Shown: positions 1 through 8,725, counted from the stretch's first letter. The stretch is DNA of 64,000 nt from Planomicrobium okeanokoites (GCF_003428875.1 NZ_QQRS01000002.1:496001-560000), one strand, 5' to 3'. Numbers and translations are program-made. The notes: generated by a model not told the origin, from the letters alone.

Positions 1-195
1 CTTCACTTTCACATTGCCGGAACCGTTGCGCAGCACATGCTGGAACGCCTGGTACTCGCCGTGCAGATCGCTGACAAAATGCTCCGTCCCTTTGGGAAGA
101 TTCAGGATCGCCTCCAGATTGATGATTTCATTTGCCACTTTTTCCTCGCTGTCGTATTTCTGCGCCAATAAATCCAGGTATTTTGAATCCATCAT
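1..195 (-). CDS. fbp: fructose-1,6-bisphosphatase class III (N-terminal part)
   Basis: The first 65 residues of a protein that runs off the left edge of the window. They include [14 protein letters not shown], the metallophosphoesterase-like entry (DLHGE) of class III fructose-1,6-bisphosphatase, which hydrolyses fructose-1,6-bisphosphate to fructose-6-phosphate in gluconeogenesis. Two adjacent ATG codons (195 and 192) are possible starts; 195 lies 8 nt after AAAGGGG and is preferred. The gene is divergent from the GAF-STAS gene. Family assignment is firm although only about a tenth of the protein is visible. Confidence 0.9.
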   Translation of the reverse strand, partial: MMDSKYLDLLAQKYDSEEKVANEIINLEAILNLPKGTEHFVSDLHGEYQAFQHVLRNGSGNVKVK

Positions 196-350
196 CGGAA
201 TATCCCCTTTCGAAATCCATTCGCTGTTTATTAAAAAAGAAAGCCTCACCTGTTTCAATGCTGGCCATCCAAAAAAGAAATCTCTTCTCTATCCAGTCTA
301 TAGCAGTTCGAGGGAAGGCTCTAGTATAAAGTGCGCCCTTTGCCTTGACC

Positions 351-376
351 GTTAAAACACATTTCCTATAGGGTTA
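351..376 (+). promoter_or_regulatory. SigB-like promoter of the GAF-STAS gene
   Basis: GTTAAA at 351-356 and GGGTTA at 371-376 are separated by 14 bp, resembling the general-stress sigma-B pattern GTTTAA-N12-15-GGGTAT, about 60 bp before the start codon at 437. The downstream product is related to RsbR-type stressosome proteins, which fits, but the match is imperfect. Confidence 0.4.
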
Positions 377-436
377 AAGATAGACAAATCGAAAAGTTCT
401 GCAAAGAGCCTTTGAGAATGAGGAGGAAGTCGATAC

Positions 437-1282
437 ATGCCCGAAACGAAAAGAATCTCCACTCATGAGTCATTGAAAGCAGTTTCCTATAAACTGTTTG
501 AAGTGATCAGCGATGAGCTGGAGGTAAATACTGCTTATGTTACCCAGCGAGGACCCAAAGCGATGGAAGTCATCAGCTCGTTCAATAGAGATCATTATAT
601 TATTCCTGAAGGCTATCAAGTCGATTATGACGGAACTTACTGCCGCCTGATCATCCAAAGCGACGAAGAAGCGATGCATACGAATAACCTCGGTTCATTC
701 ACCCTGACAAAAGATCTGGTAGTGACCGAGCAGCTTGAAGTCAAAGGATTTTTAGGGGTGACCCTGCGTGATTTTTATGGAAACGTATTCGGCACCTTAT
801 GTGTCATGGACAAAGAGGAAAAAGATTTCAGCGAGGATGATATCCATTTTCTGAAGAAGATGGCCGAAGTGCTTTCCTATATCATCCACCTGGATAACAC
901 GATTGCTGATATCGAATTGTTGAGCGTCCCGATCATCCCGATCAAAAAAGGGCTCGCGATTCTTTCGCTGCAAGGCAATATCAACGAAGATCGCTCCCAA
1001 AAGATTCTGGAAGATACGTTAAGCTATGCGGCCAAAAACGGCAGCCATTCTTTCATCATCGACCTGTCGCAAATCGTCCTGCTCGAAAACCGCTTTCCGG
1101 ATATTCTGAAGAACCTGGTGCTCGGTTTGAATATCATGGGCATCAAAGTCATGATGACGGGACTGCCGCCGTGGCTTGTGAAAATGCAGGAAGTCCGCGA
1201 CCATCTGACGGACCTGCAAACGGAGTATGTCATGGATATCGAATCGGCGTTGAATAGAATCGGATATACGCTGGAGAAATAA
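437..1282 (+). CDS. GAF-STAS domain protein, RsbR-like
   Basis: 281 residues. Residues about 10-150 look like a GAF sensor domain (GFLGVTLRDFYGNVFGTLCVMD is the typical central strand region); residues about 165-275 form a STAS domain (SFIIDLSQIVLLEN). This layout is that of RsbR-type co-antagonists of the sigma-B stressosome or of stand-alone sensory STAS proteins. The usual STAS phosphoacceptor surroundings (D-x-S/T-G-V) read DLSQIVLLEN here, so phosphorylation by RsbT-like kinases may be lost. RBS GAGGAGGAAG at 419-428. The gene ends in a terminator shared with convergent arsC. No rsbS/rsbT neighbour is present, so it acts alone or with partners elsewhere. Confidence 0.75.
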   Translation: MPETKRISTHESLKAVSYKLFEVISDELEVNTAYVTQRGPKAMEVISSFNRDHYIIPEGYQVDYDGTYCRLIIQSDEEAMHTNNLGSFTLTKDLVVTEQLEVKGFLGVTLRDFYGNVFGTLCVMDKEEKDFSEDDIHFLKKMAEVLSYIIHLDNTIADIELLSVPIIPIKKGLAILSLQGNINEDRSQKILEDTLSYAAKNGSHSFIIDLSQIVLLENRFPDILKNLVLGLNIMGIKVMMTGLPPWLVKMQEVRDHLTDLQTEYVMDIESALNRIGYTLEK

Positions 1283-1297
1283 AATTTTGAAATTATA

Positions 1298-1340
1298 AAA
1301 GGAAGAGCAGCTTGGTTACCCACCCAGCTGCTCTTCCTTT
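1298..1340. terminator. bidirectional intrinsic terminator
   Basis: An inverted repeat with about 17-bp arms (AAAGGAAGAGCAGCT and its complement) sits between the convergent GAF-STAS and arsC genes, with A/T runs on both sides. Confidence 0.85.
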
Positions 1341-1359
1341 ATACAGTTCTATAATGCGA

Positions 1360-1779
1360 TTACTTTTCTGTTTCAGCGAATTCGCGGATGCGGGCGCCGA
1401 TTTCGTCGCGGACATTCTGGAATACCGTCCACTTCTCTTCTTCCGTGCCTTCCGCTTTTGCCGGATCAGTAAAGCCCCAGTGATCGCGCTTCACATGCGG
1501 CGGTGTCATCGGGCATTTATCGGCCGCATCGCCGCATAAAGTGACGACGAAATCCGCGTTATTCAAGATTTCAGTATCGATGATATCTGATGTTTGCTCA
1601 GAAATATCGATATCCACTTCGTTCATCGCCTTCACCGCGTTCGGGTTCAAGCCGTGCGCTTCAATTCCCGCGCTCAGGACCTGCCATTCGTCGCCAAGAA
1701 TCTGTTTTCCCCAGCCTTCTGCCATCTGGCTGCGGCACGAGTTTCCTGTGCATAGGAAGTACAATGTTTTTTTCGTCAT
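1360..1779 (-). CDS. arsC: arsenate reductase, thioredoxin-coupled type
   Basis: 139 residues, the usual length of the low-molecular-weight-phosphatase type ArsC. The P-loop CTGNSCRS (C10, C15) is at the N-terminus and the redox pair C82/C89 lies in [11 protein letters not shown], matching the three-cysteine relay of Bacillus/Staphylococcus ArsC. It reduces arsenate to arsenite with thioredoxin. No arsR, arsB or acr3 lies next to it, so efflux must be encoded elsewhere. Shares its terminator with the convergent GAF-STAS gene. Confidence 0.93.
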   Translation of the reverse strand: MTKKTLYFLCTGNSCRSQMAEGWGKQILGDEWQVLSAGIEAHGLNPNAVKAMNEVDIDISEQTSDIIDTEILNNADFVVTLCGDAADKCPMTPPHVKRDHWGFTDPAKAEGTEEEKWTVFQNVRDEIGARIREFAETEK

Positions 1780-1897
1780 ATAACCTACCTCTTTCCCTTT
1801 TCTCCAACTAACATATCAGCATTCACTTATATGTTCAAGAACCATGTCCAGTATCAGAAAATTTTTAAGGGAAGAAATAAAACTTCTTCGCTCCTGT

Positions 1898-2749
1898 CTA
1901 CTTATCAATGTGGCTGGTTATAAAAGATTGATAAACCTCACCGAATCGCTCCGCTTCCTCCAGGAACGGATAATGATTGCTGTCTTCGAATATTGCCAGA
2001 GTGGAGCCCGGTATCAATTCGTTCATTTCCACTGAATATTCGAGCGGGCATTGCACATCGTGCCTGCCGCACATGATCAAAGTCGGCGCAGTGATAATCC
2101 CCAGTTTTCTGGTGACATCAAACACATGCAATTCCCTGCTGAAGAAATTGAGCCGCACAGCTGACAGTTCTTTTCGGATATCTTGTGTGAAATAATCATC
2201 GTACTTATCCGGATTCGCTAAAGAGAGCTTTGTACGCTGGATTTTCAAGTTGCTCTTTTCCTCTGCCGATAACCCCGGCTGCTTCAGGTTTTCCATCAAT
2301 TCCTGCATCTTTTCAAATTGGGGATGCTGTTCGTTATAGATGCAGTCCTCTGAAAATGTCATGTACTCCCTGGCCGCTGCGCCGACGATTACATCAAAGC
2401 TGAGTTTTTCAGAAAAATAAATGCCATAGACAATGCCCAGCATGCCGCCTGTCGAATGACCGGCAAAACCCCATATATCAAATCCCAACGCTTCGCGGAT
2501 TGCTTCCAGGTCAAGAACCGTTTCAAGCAGACTGAGTTGATGCGGTTGCTCTGCTTTTGCGGAGTTTCCCGCCTCTCTCAGATTGATCAGAAACACCTGA
2601 TTCGTCTTCGTAAAAGCATCTGCAAAGAAATCGCCGGTCTCATTGAACTCGGAATAATGGTGAGTGACGCATAAAGGGTGGCCTTCACCTTTTGTAAAGA
2701 TTTCGAATTCACCGCGGGTTGTGGTGATTATATTTTGGGTCCATTTCAT
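1898..2749 (-). CDS. alpha/beta hydrolase
   Basis: 283 residues with an alpha/beta hydrolase fold. The nucleophile elbow GHSTGG puts Ser at about residue 99; the acid is probably the Asp in CGRHDVQCP and the base His is in DSNHYPFLEE near the C-terminus. The proline-iminopeptidase/esterase superfamily is likely; the substrate cannot be told. The gene lies 15 bp after a TPR gene on the same strand and probably shares a transcript with it. Confidence 0.85.
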   Translation of the reverse strand: MKWTQNIITTTRGEFEIFTKGEGHPLCVTHHYSEFNETGDFFADAFTKTNQVFLINLREAGNSAKAEQPHQLSLLETVLDLEAIREALGFDIWGFAGHSTGGMLGIVYGIYFSEKLSFDVIVGAAAREYMTFSEDCIYNEQHPQFEKMQELMENLKQPGLSAEEKSNLKIQRTKLSLANPDKYDDYFTQDIRKELSAVRLNFFSRELHVFDVTRKLGIITAPTLIMCGRHDVQCPLEYSVEMNELIPGSTLAIFEDSNHYPFLEEAERFGEVYQSFITSHIDK

Positions 2750-2764
2750 AAAAACGCTCCCTTT

Positions 2765-3253
2765 TTATATCCATGTATCATCTAATTTATCGGAGTAAAA
2801 TTCAATTGCTCTTTTATAAGCTGCAATCTCTTTATCGGCAGAGGTTTCGCTTAAGCATTTTAACAAGATTTCCATTGCTGCCTGATGTTCTTTTAAGTTA
2901 TATAAAGTCATTGCATAAAAGGTCTTCATCGCATTGTTAGCCGGAAATTTATCCAGACCTGTCAAAAAGGTTTCTTGCGATTCTTGATACCTTCCCAAAG
3001 TTCTGTATGTACTGCCCAAGCCCACTAAAGCACCTTCCAACTCTTCATCTTCCAGCCCCAGACTTATCGCTTTTTCATAATACGGAACTGCTTTCTGTTC
3101 TTCACCCAACAAGTCAAAGCTCCATGCACATTGATAATTGAGTCGGGGGTCTTCCGGATATTCTGTTACCAATTCCAACATCAGTCCATTGGACCTTTCG
3201 TGCTGGCCGCTTTTCCTCAATTCAATCGCATCAATTAATTTTTGATTCATCAC
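2765..3253 (-). CDS. tetratricopeptide repeat protein
   Basis: 162 residues made of about three to four TPR-like helical hairpins (for example AVPYYEKAISLGLEDEELEGALVGLGSTYRTLGRYQESQETFLTGLDKFPANNAM). No signal peptide, so a cytoplasmic protein-protein interaction module. Similar small TPR proteins are common in Bacillales without assigned function. It is first gene of a likely two-gene transcript with the alpha/beta hydrolase at 1898-2749. Confidence 0.8.
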   Translation of the reverse strand: MMNQKLIDAIELRKSGQHERSNGLMLELVTEYPEDPRLNYQCAWSFDLLGEEQKAVPYYEKAISLGLEDEELEGALVGLGSTYRTLGRYQESQETFLTGLDKFPANNAMKTFYAMTLYNLKEHQAAMEILLKCLSETSADKEIAAYKRAIEFYSDKLDDTWI

Positions 3254-3314
3254 TCTTCACCATTCTTTCATAATATAGCCATTTTAACATTCTTCCAAAA
3301 ACTGAAGAGGTTTA

Positions 3315-3338
3315 ATTATTCAATATTTATTGAATAAT
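3315..3338. promoter_or_regulatory. 24-bp palindromic operator candidate
   Basis: A perfect inverted repeat with 11-bp arms (ATTATTCAATA, TT centre, TATTGAATAAT). It overlaps TTGAAT (3330-3335), a possible -35 with TAGAAT (3353-3358) as -10 at 17-bp spacing. This form and place are typical of ArsR-family repressor operators, and the next gene encodes an ArsR-type HTH protein. Confidence 0.7.
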
Positions 3339-3390
3339 ATTTTCAATTAATATAGAATCAAAGGAAAATTAGCGATATGGAGGATTCTTT

Positions 3391-4434
3391 ATGAAAATAC
3401 TAAATTCCGCGCCACCATCAGAAACGATTGATTTAAACGTAGAACAATCGCCTGTCTGGGAGCTGATTCTGGGGATTGCCGGCTATACACACGAACAGCT
3501 TCGCCATACTTTCGAGTTGGACGAAGAATGGAAAGCCGGCCAGGAAACGATGCCGGTTCCATTGACTGAGTTGCTGAAGAAAATCGAACAATCGAATCTT
3601 TGGTATGGCATGCTGCTCTTGCAAAATGAATTTGCTGCGGTTTCTGTTCAGGATTTTTCGAATCAGCTGACGGGAGCTTCCTCAACGGCTCTCTATAGCC
3701 ACCTTCTTCCCTATTACGATCGCCGGCACGAATCCCTGAAAAAAGAACTAGTAACGGCTCCGGAACAAACCGTGCTGTGGGAGCAGTATGCAGGTCTCTT
3801 TGAAGGCCACGACTATTTAGAAGGGTATATTCTCGAGATCCACCAATTCTCTCAATCTGAAATAACCGAATTGATGACAAAGGTGCTCGAAGAATGGGAG
3901 AAGTGGATGACAACAAAAGAAGACTGGAACAAATGGCTGCAGGCTCTTTCATTTGAACAGAAACAGCATCGCCATCTGGACGCTACTGTCCCGACAGCTG
4001 AAATCCAGCGGGTCACAGGAGGTGTCGATTATTTGCCGGAACCTTCAATTTGGTCCGTGAAACTCGTTCCTCAGGTTTCCTACCGCCCTTGGGTGCTGAC
4101 AATTCGCACCTCTGACACCAAACTATTCTTTTACCCGTTGAAAGAAGAATATCTGCTCGAACCCGGAGTTCCGTCCAAAGAACTCGTCAGCGGCCATAAG
4201 GCTCTGGGTGATGAACTGCGGTTGAAGTTATTGTTCCAGCTTCAGAAAAGCCCTTTATCGTTGCAGGAATTGAGCGTCCAATTCAATATTTCAAAAACGA
4301 CGCTCCATCATCAGCTCACCTTATTGAAAGCCGCTAAATTCATCAGCGCTGACAAAGGTGTTTATTCCATCAACTCCGGAAAACTCGAAGATTTATCAAG
4401 CCAGCTGACCCGTTACTTGGAAATCAAGGAATGA
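3391..4434 (+). CDS. ArsR-type winged-helix regulator with long N-terminal domain
   Basis: 347 residues. The N-terminal about 260 residues have no clear motif and resemble the long sensor parts of large ArsR-like regulators; residues about 268-345 carry the winged helix (LGDELRLKLLFQL ... LSVQFNISKTTLHHQLTLLKAAKFIS), the ArsR/SmtB pattern. RBS GGAGG, 7 nt before ATG. The downstream MFS gene overlaps by 4 bp (ATGA), so the pair is translationally coupled. With the 24-bp palindrome in its promoter it is probably an autorepressor controlling the exporter. The ligand is unknown; no CxC metal site is visible. Confidence 0.8.
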   Translation: MKILNSAPPSETIDLNVEQSPVWELILGIAGYTHEQLRHTFELDEEWKAGQETMPVPLTELLKKIEQSNLWYGMLLLQNEFAAVSVQDFSNQLTGASSTALYSHLLPYYDRRHESLKKELVTAPEQTVLWEQYAGLFEGHDYLEGYILEIHQFSQSEITELMTKVLEEWEKWMTTKEDWNKWLQALSFEQKQHRHLDATVPTAEIQRVTGGVDYLPEPSIWSVKLVPQVSYRPWVLTIRTSDTKLFFYPLKEEYLLEPGVPSKELVSGHKALGDELRLKLLFQLQKSPLSLQELSVQFNISKTTLHHQLTLLKAAKFISADKGVYSINSGKLEDLSSQLTRYLEIKE

Positions 4435-5648
4435 AAAAGTATTCAAAGTCATTCAGATCGTTATGGGACGGTGAAGTCGTTTCGGAATTCGGCGGCGCTG
4501 CGGGGGCAATCGTCAATGGTTTACTCCTATATGAGTTAACGGGATCGAGAGAATGGATGGGTATTCTTTGGCTCGTCTATTTCATCCCTTCTTTGGTGCT
4601 GCAAGGCATCAGTTCCCCTTTTCTCAATCATGTCGCCAAAGAAAAGATGCTAAAAAACATTCAATTGATCCGGGCTGGCGCATACTTACTTCCTTTAACC
4701 GGATTTATCATCGGGACGAATACAGGAACCATCATCGGTTTGGTGATTCTGCAGTGCACTTTAGGATTGCTCCAGCCGATTTTTGCCAGTCTGTCATTTT
4801 CGCTATTACCTGAAATCTGTGCAGAGGAAGAATTAGCCGATGCCAACGGATTGCTGGACGCCACTCTCCGCTTGATGAGTTTTCTGGCACCCGGTGTCAC
4901 GGCACTCTTATTAATTGTGTTGCCGATGCATTGGCTCCATGGCCTATCGGCATTGCTGTTCTTCATCAGTTTCCTGGCACTTTCCCGCCTGCCGCAAACC
5001 GGCAAGCAAAAGGTTGCCGCCTGGACGAGAAAGTTCTGGTGGTCTGAAATGAAGGAGGGTTATCGGAGCTTTTTCAGTTATCCGAAACTGCTGCGCCTGA
5101 CTCTTTTGTCATCTACTGTGCAATTCGCTGTGGGTGCCACGCTGGTCTTGAGCATTCCTTTTATCCGCGGAGTATTGGAAGGAGAAGCATGGGAATATGG
5201 GGTTTTCAAAGGGGCATTCCCTATCGGTTATGTATTTGGCATGCTGCTGCTCACCAAATTGCCGAAAAGTCCACAGACTATGTACATCGGTTTGATTGGC
5301 GGCGGCCTGTCGTTTATGCTGCTGTTTTTCGTCCACTCCGTTCCGTTTGCTTGGCTTTGTGAACTGATGGGCGGCATTCTGTTTCCGCTATTCAACGCCC
5401 AAAGCGCGGCGATTTTCCAGCGCGAAGCCCCCCGAGACCGACTTGCGCAATTAAGTGCCGTCCGTCTGCTGTTCCTTCGCGCTACTATGCCCCTTGGAAT
5501 CTTGTTTGCTTCTTTACCGTTCCTAAGTTTAAATATACGATTTGTTTATGTTGGGATTGGTGCTGTGATCGTTTTTCCGGGGTTGTATTACTTGATAATT
5601 TCGTTGCAAGAGAAGAATGGTTTGATTAGATATAGACAAAAGGTGTGA
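4431..5648 (+). CDS. MFS transporter
   Basis: 405 residues with about 12 hydrophobic helices and the general pattern of major facilitator efflux proteins (MdfA/MefE-like DUF-type MFS). It starts inside the stop codon of the ArsR-type regulator gene, so expression is coupled. Likely a proton-driven exporter at the cell membrane whose substrate relieves the upstream regulator; the substrate cannot be inferred. Confidence 0.85.
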   Translation: MKKYSKSFRSLWDGEVVSEFGGAAGAIVNGLLLYELTGSREWMGILWLVYFIPSLVLQGISSPFLNHVAKEKMLKNIQLIRAGAYLLPLTGFIIGTNTGTIIGLVILQCTLGLLQPIFASLSFSLLPEICAEEELADANGLLDATLRLMSFLAPGVTALLLIVLPMHWLHGLSALLFFISFLALSRLPQTGKQKVAAWTRKFWWSEMKEGYRSFFSYPKLLRLTLLSSTVQFAVGATLVLSIPFIRGVLEGEAWEYGVFKGAFPIGYVFGMLLLTKLPKSPQTMYIGLIGGGLSFMLLFFVHSVPFAWLCELMGGILFPLFNAQSAAIFQREAPRDRLAQLSAVRLLFLRATMPLGILFASLPFLSLNIRFVYVGIGAVIVFPGLYYLIISLQEKNGLIRYRQKV

Positions 5649-5674
5649 AAGAACTTTGGTTAGATTTTCTTTTG

Positions 5675-5752
5675 ATGAAATCGATTTTCGACCCTAAAGA
5701 CGAAGTTACCTGGACCATCCAGTTAGTGGGAATTCCAAAAAGATTGGCTTAA
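5675..5752 (+). pseudogene. possible gene remnant
   Basis: A 25-codon frame (MKSIFDPKDEVTWTIQLVG...) without a good RBS. The preceding bases read FSFDEIDFRP in another frame, so the two frames join to a plausible protein string across a frameshift. This suggests decayed coding sequence rather than an expressed peptide. The parent family is not recognised. Confidence 0.25.
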
Positions 5753-5769
5753 TAAATTGGCTTAATAAA

Positions 5770-5809
5770 ATAGCTGTGGTCCTCTCTGCTAAGAAGGATT
5801 CACAGCTAT
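5770..5809. terminator. hairpin after the MFS gene
   Basis: ATAGCTGTG pairs with CACAGCTAT, with further inner pairing (TCCT/AGGA). T-rich sequence follows but the U-run is weak. Possible terminator for the ArsR/MFS operon. Confidence 0.5.
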
Positions 5810-5864
5810 CTACTTCTTTAACTGTTCACTTATCGTGTTATTACTTCAATCGTATGAATAGGCT

Positions 5865-6059
5865 TCACGGCTTCTTCTTTTCAGGCACCACTATATAAAT
5901 AATCAACACTGCTTGAACCAATATAAGAAAAGAGATGAAGATACGTGAGAAGAAACCAGCTTGAATCTGCAGTATTATATCAATTACTGCGTATATAATG
6001 GCCGCGATTGCAAGAAGCATAACAAACATAACTTTCTTTTCTTCACTGATTTTCACCAC
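5865..6059 (-). CDS. small two-helix membrane protein
   Basis: 64 residues: a short charged N-terminus (MVKISEEKK), two hydrophobic helices at about 10-32 and 37-58, and a basic tail PEKKKP. No family recognised. It lies 18 bp after the P1 peptidase gene on the same strand and may be the last gene of that transcript. AGGGGGAGGGAG-type purine stretch upstream is a good RBS. Confidence 0.55.
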   Translation of the reverse strand: MVKISEEKKVMFVMLLAIAAIIYAVIDIILQIQAGFFSRIFISFLILVQAVLIIYIVVPEKKKP

Positions 6060-6077
6060 TGAAACTCTCCCTCCCCC

Positions 6078-7142
6078 TTACACTAACGATACGTCAAACT
6101 TATCAATTAAATCCTTGAACGCCGGTCTTTTATTGCCATCACGGCCGGTTACTTCATGAGCCGTCACCAATGAATTCAAAACCGCTTCTTCCGTCGCTTC
6201 ACCTATCGCGCGGAAAGCAGTGTCCATATCTTCTTCGTGAATTTGCGGGATGGTTAGAAGCTGTTCCGGTTTTTCGTGTGGTATGCGGGCAGCGGTCGAG
6301 AAGCCGATGACGATTTCACCGCTGCCATTGGTGATGATCGAACCGGTTCTGGACAAGCCAGTAACCGCCCTTTTGAGGATCCGGTTTAATTGGCGTTCAG
6401 ATACAGGCAGGTCGGTTGCAACGATAATCATGACAGAGCCTTTATCTTCTTCCTTATAAGATTCGAGAAGAGCCTCCTTCAATTCCTGCCCGACTGCTTT
6501 GCCTTGTATAAGCAAATCACTGAGAATACCGAAATTCGACAACACGAGTACCCCGATTGTATAGTTGCCGTGGCTCATCTCCATGATCCGGGAAGCGGAA
6601 CCGATTCCGCCTTTCAGCGAGTAGCACAGCATACCGGTCCCTGCTCCGACCGCTCCTTCCGCGAAATCAGATGAAGTGTTATGGAGCGCCTCGAGAACAT
6701 GTTCCCGCTTTACAAATTTCGCGCGGATGTCATTCAGGAGCATATCATTACATTCGCCGATCACTGCGTTCACCGTTCCAGTCGTTCGTCCAATTTCAGG
6801 GTTCTGCTCCAGCATGTAATCGGTCAGCGTATCGGCAGCTGTTCCTACAGCCAGCGTATTCGTCAAAAGAATCGGCGTCTCCAAAGTGCCGAGCTCCTTC
6901 ATCTGAATCGTTCCCATCGTTTTGCCGAAACCGTTGATGACGTGGCTGGAAGCGATCAGCTTCTCTTTGAAGATGTTCCCTTGATGCGGCAGGATAGCCG
7001 TCACACCTGTTTGGCTGTCCCCTTCGCTGAGCGTCACATGCCCGACCGTTACACCTTCTACATCAGTGATGGCGTTGCACGGCCCAGTTTGTAGCTGGCC
7101 GATTTTCACTCCGTAATCGCGTATCCGTTTTTGGTTGAACAT
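6078..7142 (-). CDS. P1 family (S58) aminopeptidase
   Basis: 354 residues, close to DmpA/BapA-type self-processing peptidases. Seen: VGHVTL and TGVTAILP N-terminal strands, GAVGAGTGM, and KGSVMIIVATD, where the Gly-Ser bond is the usual autocleavage site that exposes the N-terminal Ser nucleophile. They release N-terminal residues (often D- or beta-amino acids) from small peptides. The ATG at 7142 follows AAAGGAG by 8 nt; an upstream in-frame start at 7196 would run into the lipoprotein gene and is rejected. Confidence 0.87.
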   Translation of the reverse strand: MFNQKRIRDYGVKIGQLQTGPCNAITDVEGVTVGHVTLSEGDSQTGVTAILPHQGNIFKEKLIASSHVINGFGKTMGTIQMKELGTLETPILLTNTLAVGTAADTLTDYMLEQNPEIGRTTGTVNAVIGECNDMLLNDIRAKFVKREHVLEALHNTSSDFAEGAVGAGTGMLCYSLKGGIGSASRIMEMSHGNYTIGVLVLSNFGILSDLLIQGKAVGQELKEALLESYKEEDKGSVMIIVATDLPVSERQLNRILKRAVTGLSRTGSIITNGSGEIVIGFSTAARIPHEKPEQLLTIPQIHEEDMDTAFRAIGEATEEAVLNSLVTAHEVTGRDGNKRPAFKDLIDKFDVSLV

Positions 7143-7179
7143 GTTATCGGCTCCTTTGAGTTTATTGAAATTAAGTTGC

Positions 7180-8184
7180 TTACTCTCCAAAATCACTGCC
7201 TGCCAATATTTCTTCAGCGCTCATCCCCAGCCATTCACTGATATCCATTTCAGGGTGGTTAGCCAGAAAACTCTGCATGATTTCGTGTCCGATGATGTAA
7301 TTGGCGAACGGCGGGATGCTTTTTAGGGGATTGCCGTTAAGGAAATCTTCCCAAACCTGCATATCGGCAGAATCTTTTTGATTTATGAACATGGTGCGCA
7401 CCTGTTCAGTAACCTTGCCGTCCTCATTTGAAATCCATGACAGGTTTATACTTGGATAGCTGAGCAGTGAAAAAGCCACTGCTTTCCCTTCCATCATCGT
7501 CGCTTCAAGCAATGTGGATTCAGCCGTCGAACTTTCGAAAGTTCCTTTTTCCATGTCAATCAAATGAAAATATTCATGGGCTACTGTATGCTTCAACTCT
7601 TCTGCAGCAAGACTTGAATGCACGAACAGAATCATTACTTCTTCATTCAAAGCTACTCCTCTTGCATTCAATTCCGGACTCATCCCATGGATATAAGCCG
7701 GATTTGCCGGAAAAATATGCACGGTTTTATTACCGCCAGGCAAAAGTTGCGCAGATCTTTCGAGCGACTCTTCAATTTCCGATTGGAACTCCGCTTCTTT
7801 ATCAGACAACGCTGCGAGTGCACTCTGCAGCGGTATGATGTCTTGCGGTGGAGTTAAAATCAATAGATCCATGTATTCGAGCCCTTTGCCTTCACTAAAA
7901 GCATTTTGCCGGAAGGGGTGAAAAATGGTTTGAGCATACGCATCGTCCAGTTCCTCAGGCTGCTCTTTCGCCAGTTCCACATAATCATCAAATGCGTCGT
8001 AGTAGGAAAAGATTTTGAATTGCTGGGTACCGACTTCCAGTACGGCAGGTTCCGGTTCTGGAGTTTGCTCTCCGCTTTCTTTCACTTCGTCCGTTTCAAT
8101 AGGTTCTTCTGACGAGCATCCGGAAAGAAACGCGATTAATAGGGTTGCTGCGCCAAGCTTCTTTAAATGATTTATAGTGTCCAC
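7180..8184 (-). CDS. lipoprotein with HExxH metallopeptidase motif
   Basis: 334 residues. A signal peptide with lipobox LSGC (Cys about residue 23) followed by an acidic Ser/Glu/Pro-rich linker predicts an outer-surface lipoprotein. TVAHEYFHLID holds the HExxH zinc motif, and a Glu-containing stretch about 20 residues on (STAESTLLEATMMEG) could give the third ligand, as in gluzincins. Likely a membrane-anchored zinc peptidase of unassigned family (DUF2268-like is an alternative). It lies 37 bp before the P1 peptidase gene; both could handle extracellular peptides. Confidence 0.7.
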   Translation of the reverse strand: MDTINHLKKLGAATLLIAFLSGCSSEEPIETDEVKESGEQTPEPEPAVLEVGTQQFKIFSYYDAFDDYVELAKEQPEELDDAYAQTIFHPFRQNAFSEGKGLEYMDLLILTPPQDIIPLQSALAALSDKEAEFQSEIEESLERSAQLLPGGNKTVHIFPANPAYIHGMSPELNARGVALNEEVMILFVHSSLAAEELKHTVAHEYFHLIDMEKGTFESSTAESTLLEATMMEGKAVAFSLLSYPSINLSWISNEDGKVTEQVRTMFINQKDSADMQVWEDFLNGNPLKSIPPFANYIIGHEIMQSFLANHPEMDISEWLGMSAEEILAGSDFGE

Positions 8185-8193
8185 CTCACTTCG

Positions 8194-8700
8194 TTACTGT
8201 TCAGGGAAGACCTTTACATCGAATTCATATCCTTCAAGCCATTTACCTGTCTGAGCTTCTTCTATATCAATACACATAAATAGAGAGTGGTTGAATAAAT
8301 CATAGATGTCTCCATATGCCAAGACTTCAACTTTCCCTTCGCTTTTTTCATGCGCCTTAACTAAATATCGTTGGTTTTTGTAAATATCAAAGTACTTGTC
8401 ATCCAACTTCAGCTCTTTTACCAAAACGCTCAAATCTTTTTCAGTCCTGTTTTCAATCTGCATTTCCAATGTATGAATTTTTGTAGCCTCATTTAAGTAA
8501 ACGGATGAAATCAAGAAATGATAGTCGTTTGTATTCAATAGAGGAATTTCAAGATGATGTTGATGATCATTTTCGTCTCCGACAAAGGCTTCCCATTCTT
8601 CTTGAGACCAGTCATCCATCTTGCTCGTGTCAAATACCCGCTTTCCTTCTGTCAAATCAATCGATACGAGCTTACGCTTCTCTTCATTTGAGTGAGTCAT
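8194..8700 (-). CDS. hypothetical soluble protein
   Basis: 168 residues, acidic, without signal or membrane helix. The sequence (EMQIENRTEKDLSVLVKELKL, YEFDVKVFPEQ) suggests beta-strands in an immunoglobulin-like or FxLYD-like fold, but no family is recognised. The ATG at 8700 lies 9 nt after GAAAGGA; a GTG at 8721 sits upstream of that RBS and is less likely. Placed 9 bp before the lipoprotein gene and probably cotranscribed. Confidence 0.65.
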   Translation of the reverse strand: MTHSNEEKRKLVSIDLTEGKRVFDTSKMDDWSQEEWEAFVGDENDHQHHLEIPLLNTNDYHFLISSVYLNEATKIHTLEMQIENRTEKDLSVLVKELKLDDKYFDIYKNQRYLVKAHEKSEGKVEVLAYGDIYDLFNHSLFMCIDIEEAQTGKWLEGYEFDVKVFPEQ

Positions 8701-8725
8701 GTGTCCTATTCCTTTCTCCACCAGA

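Noticed and set aside
3389-3952. 187-codon minus-strand frame inside the ArsR-type gene
   Set aside because: Wholly antisense to a well-supported gene, Arg/Ser/Pro-rich shadow composition, no RBS.
7143-7196. Upstream start for the P1 peptidase
   Set aside because: It would run into the end of the lipoprotein gene and lacks an RBS, while ATG 7142 has AAAGGAG at 8 nt.
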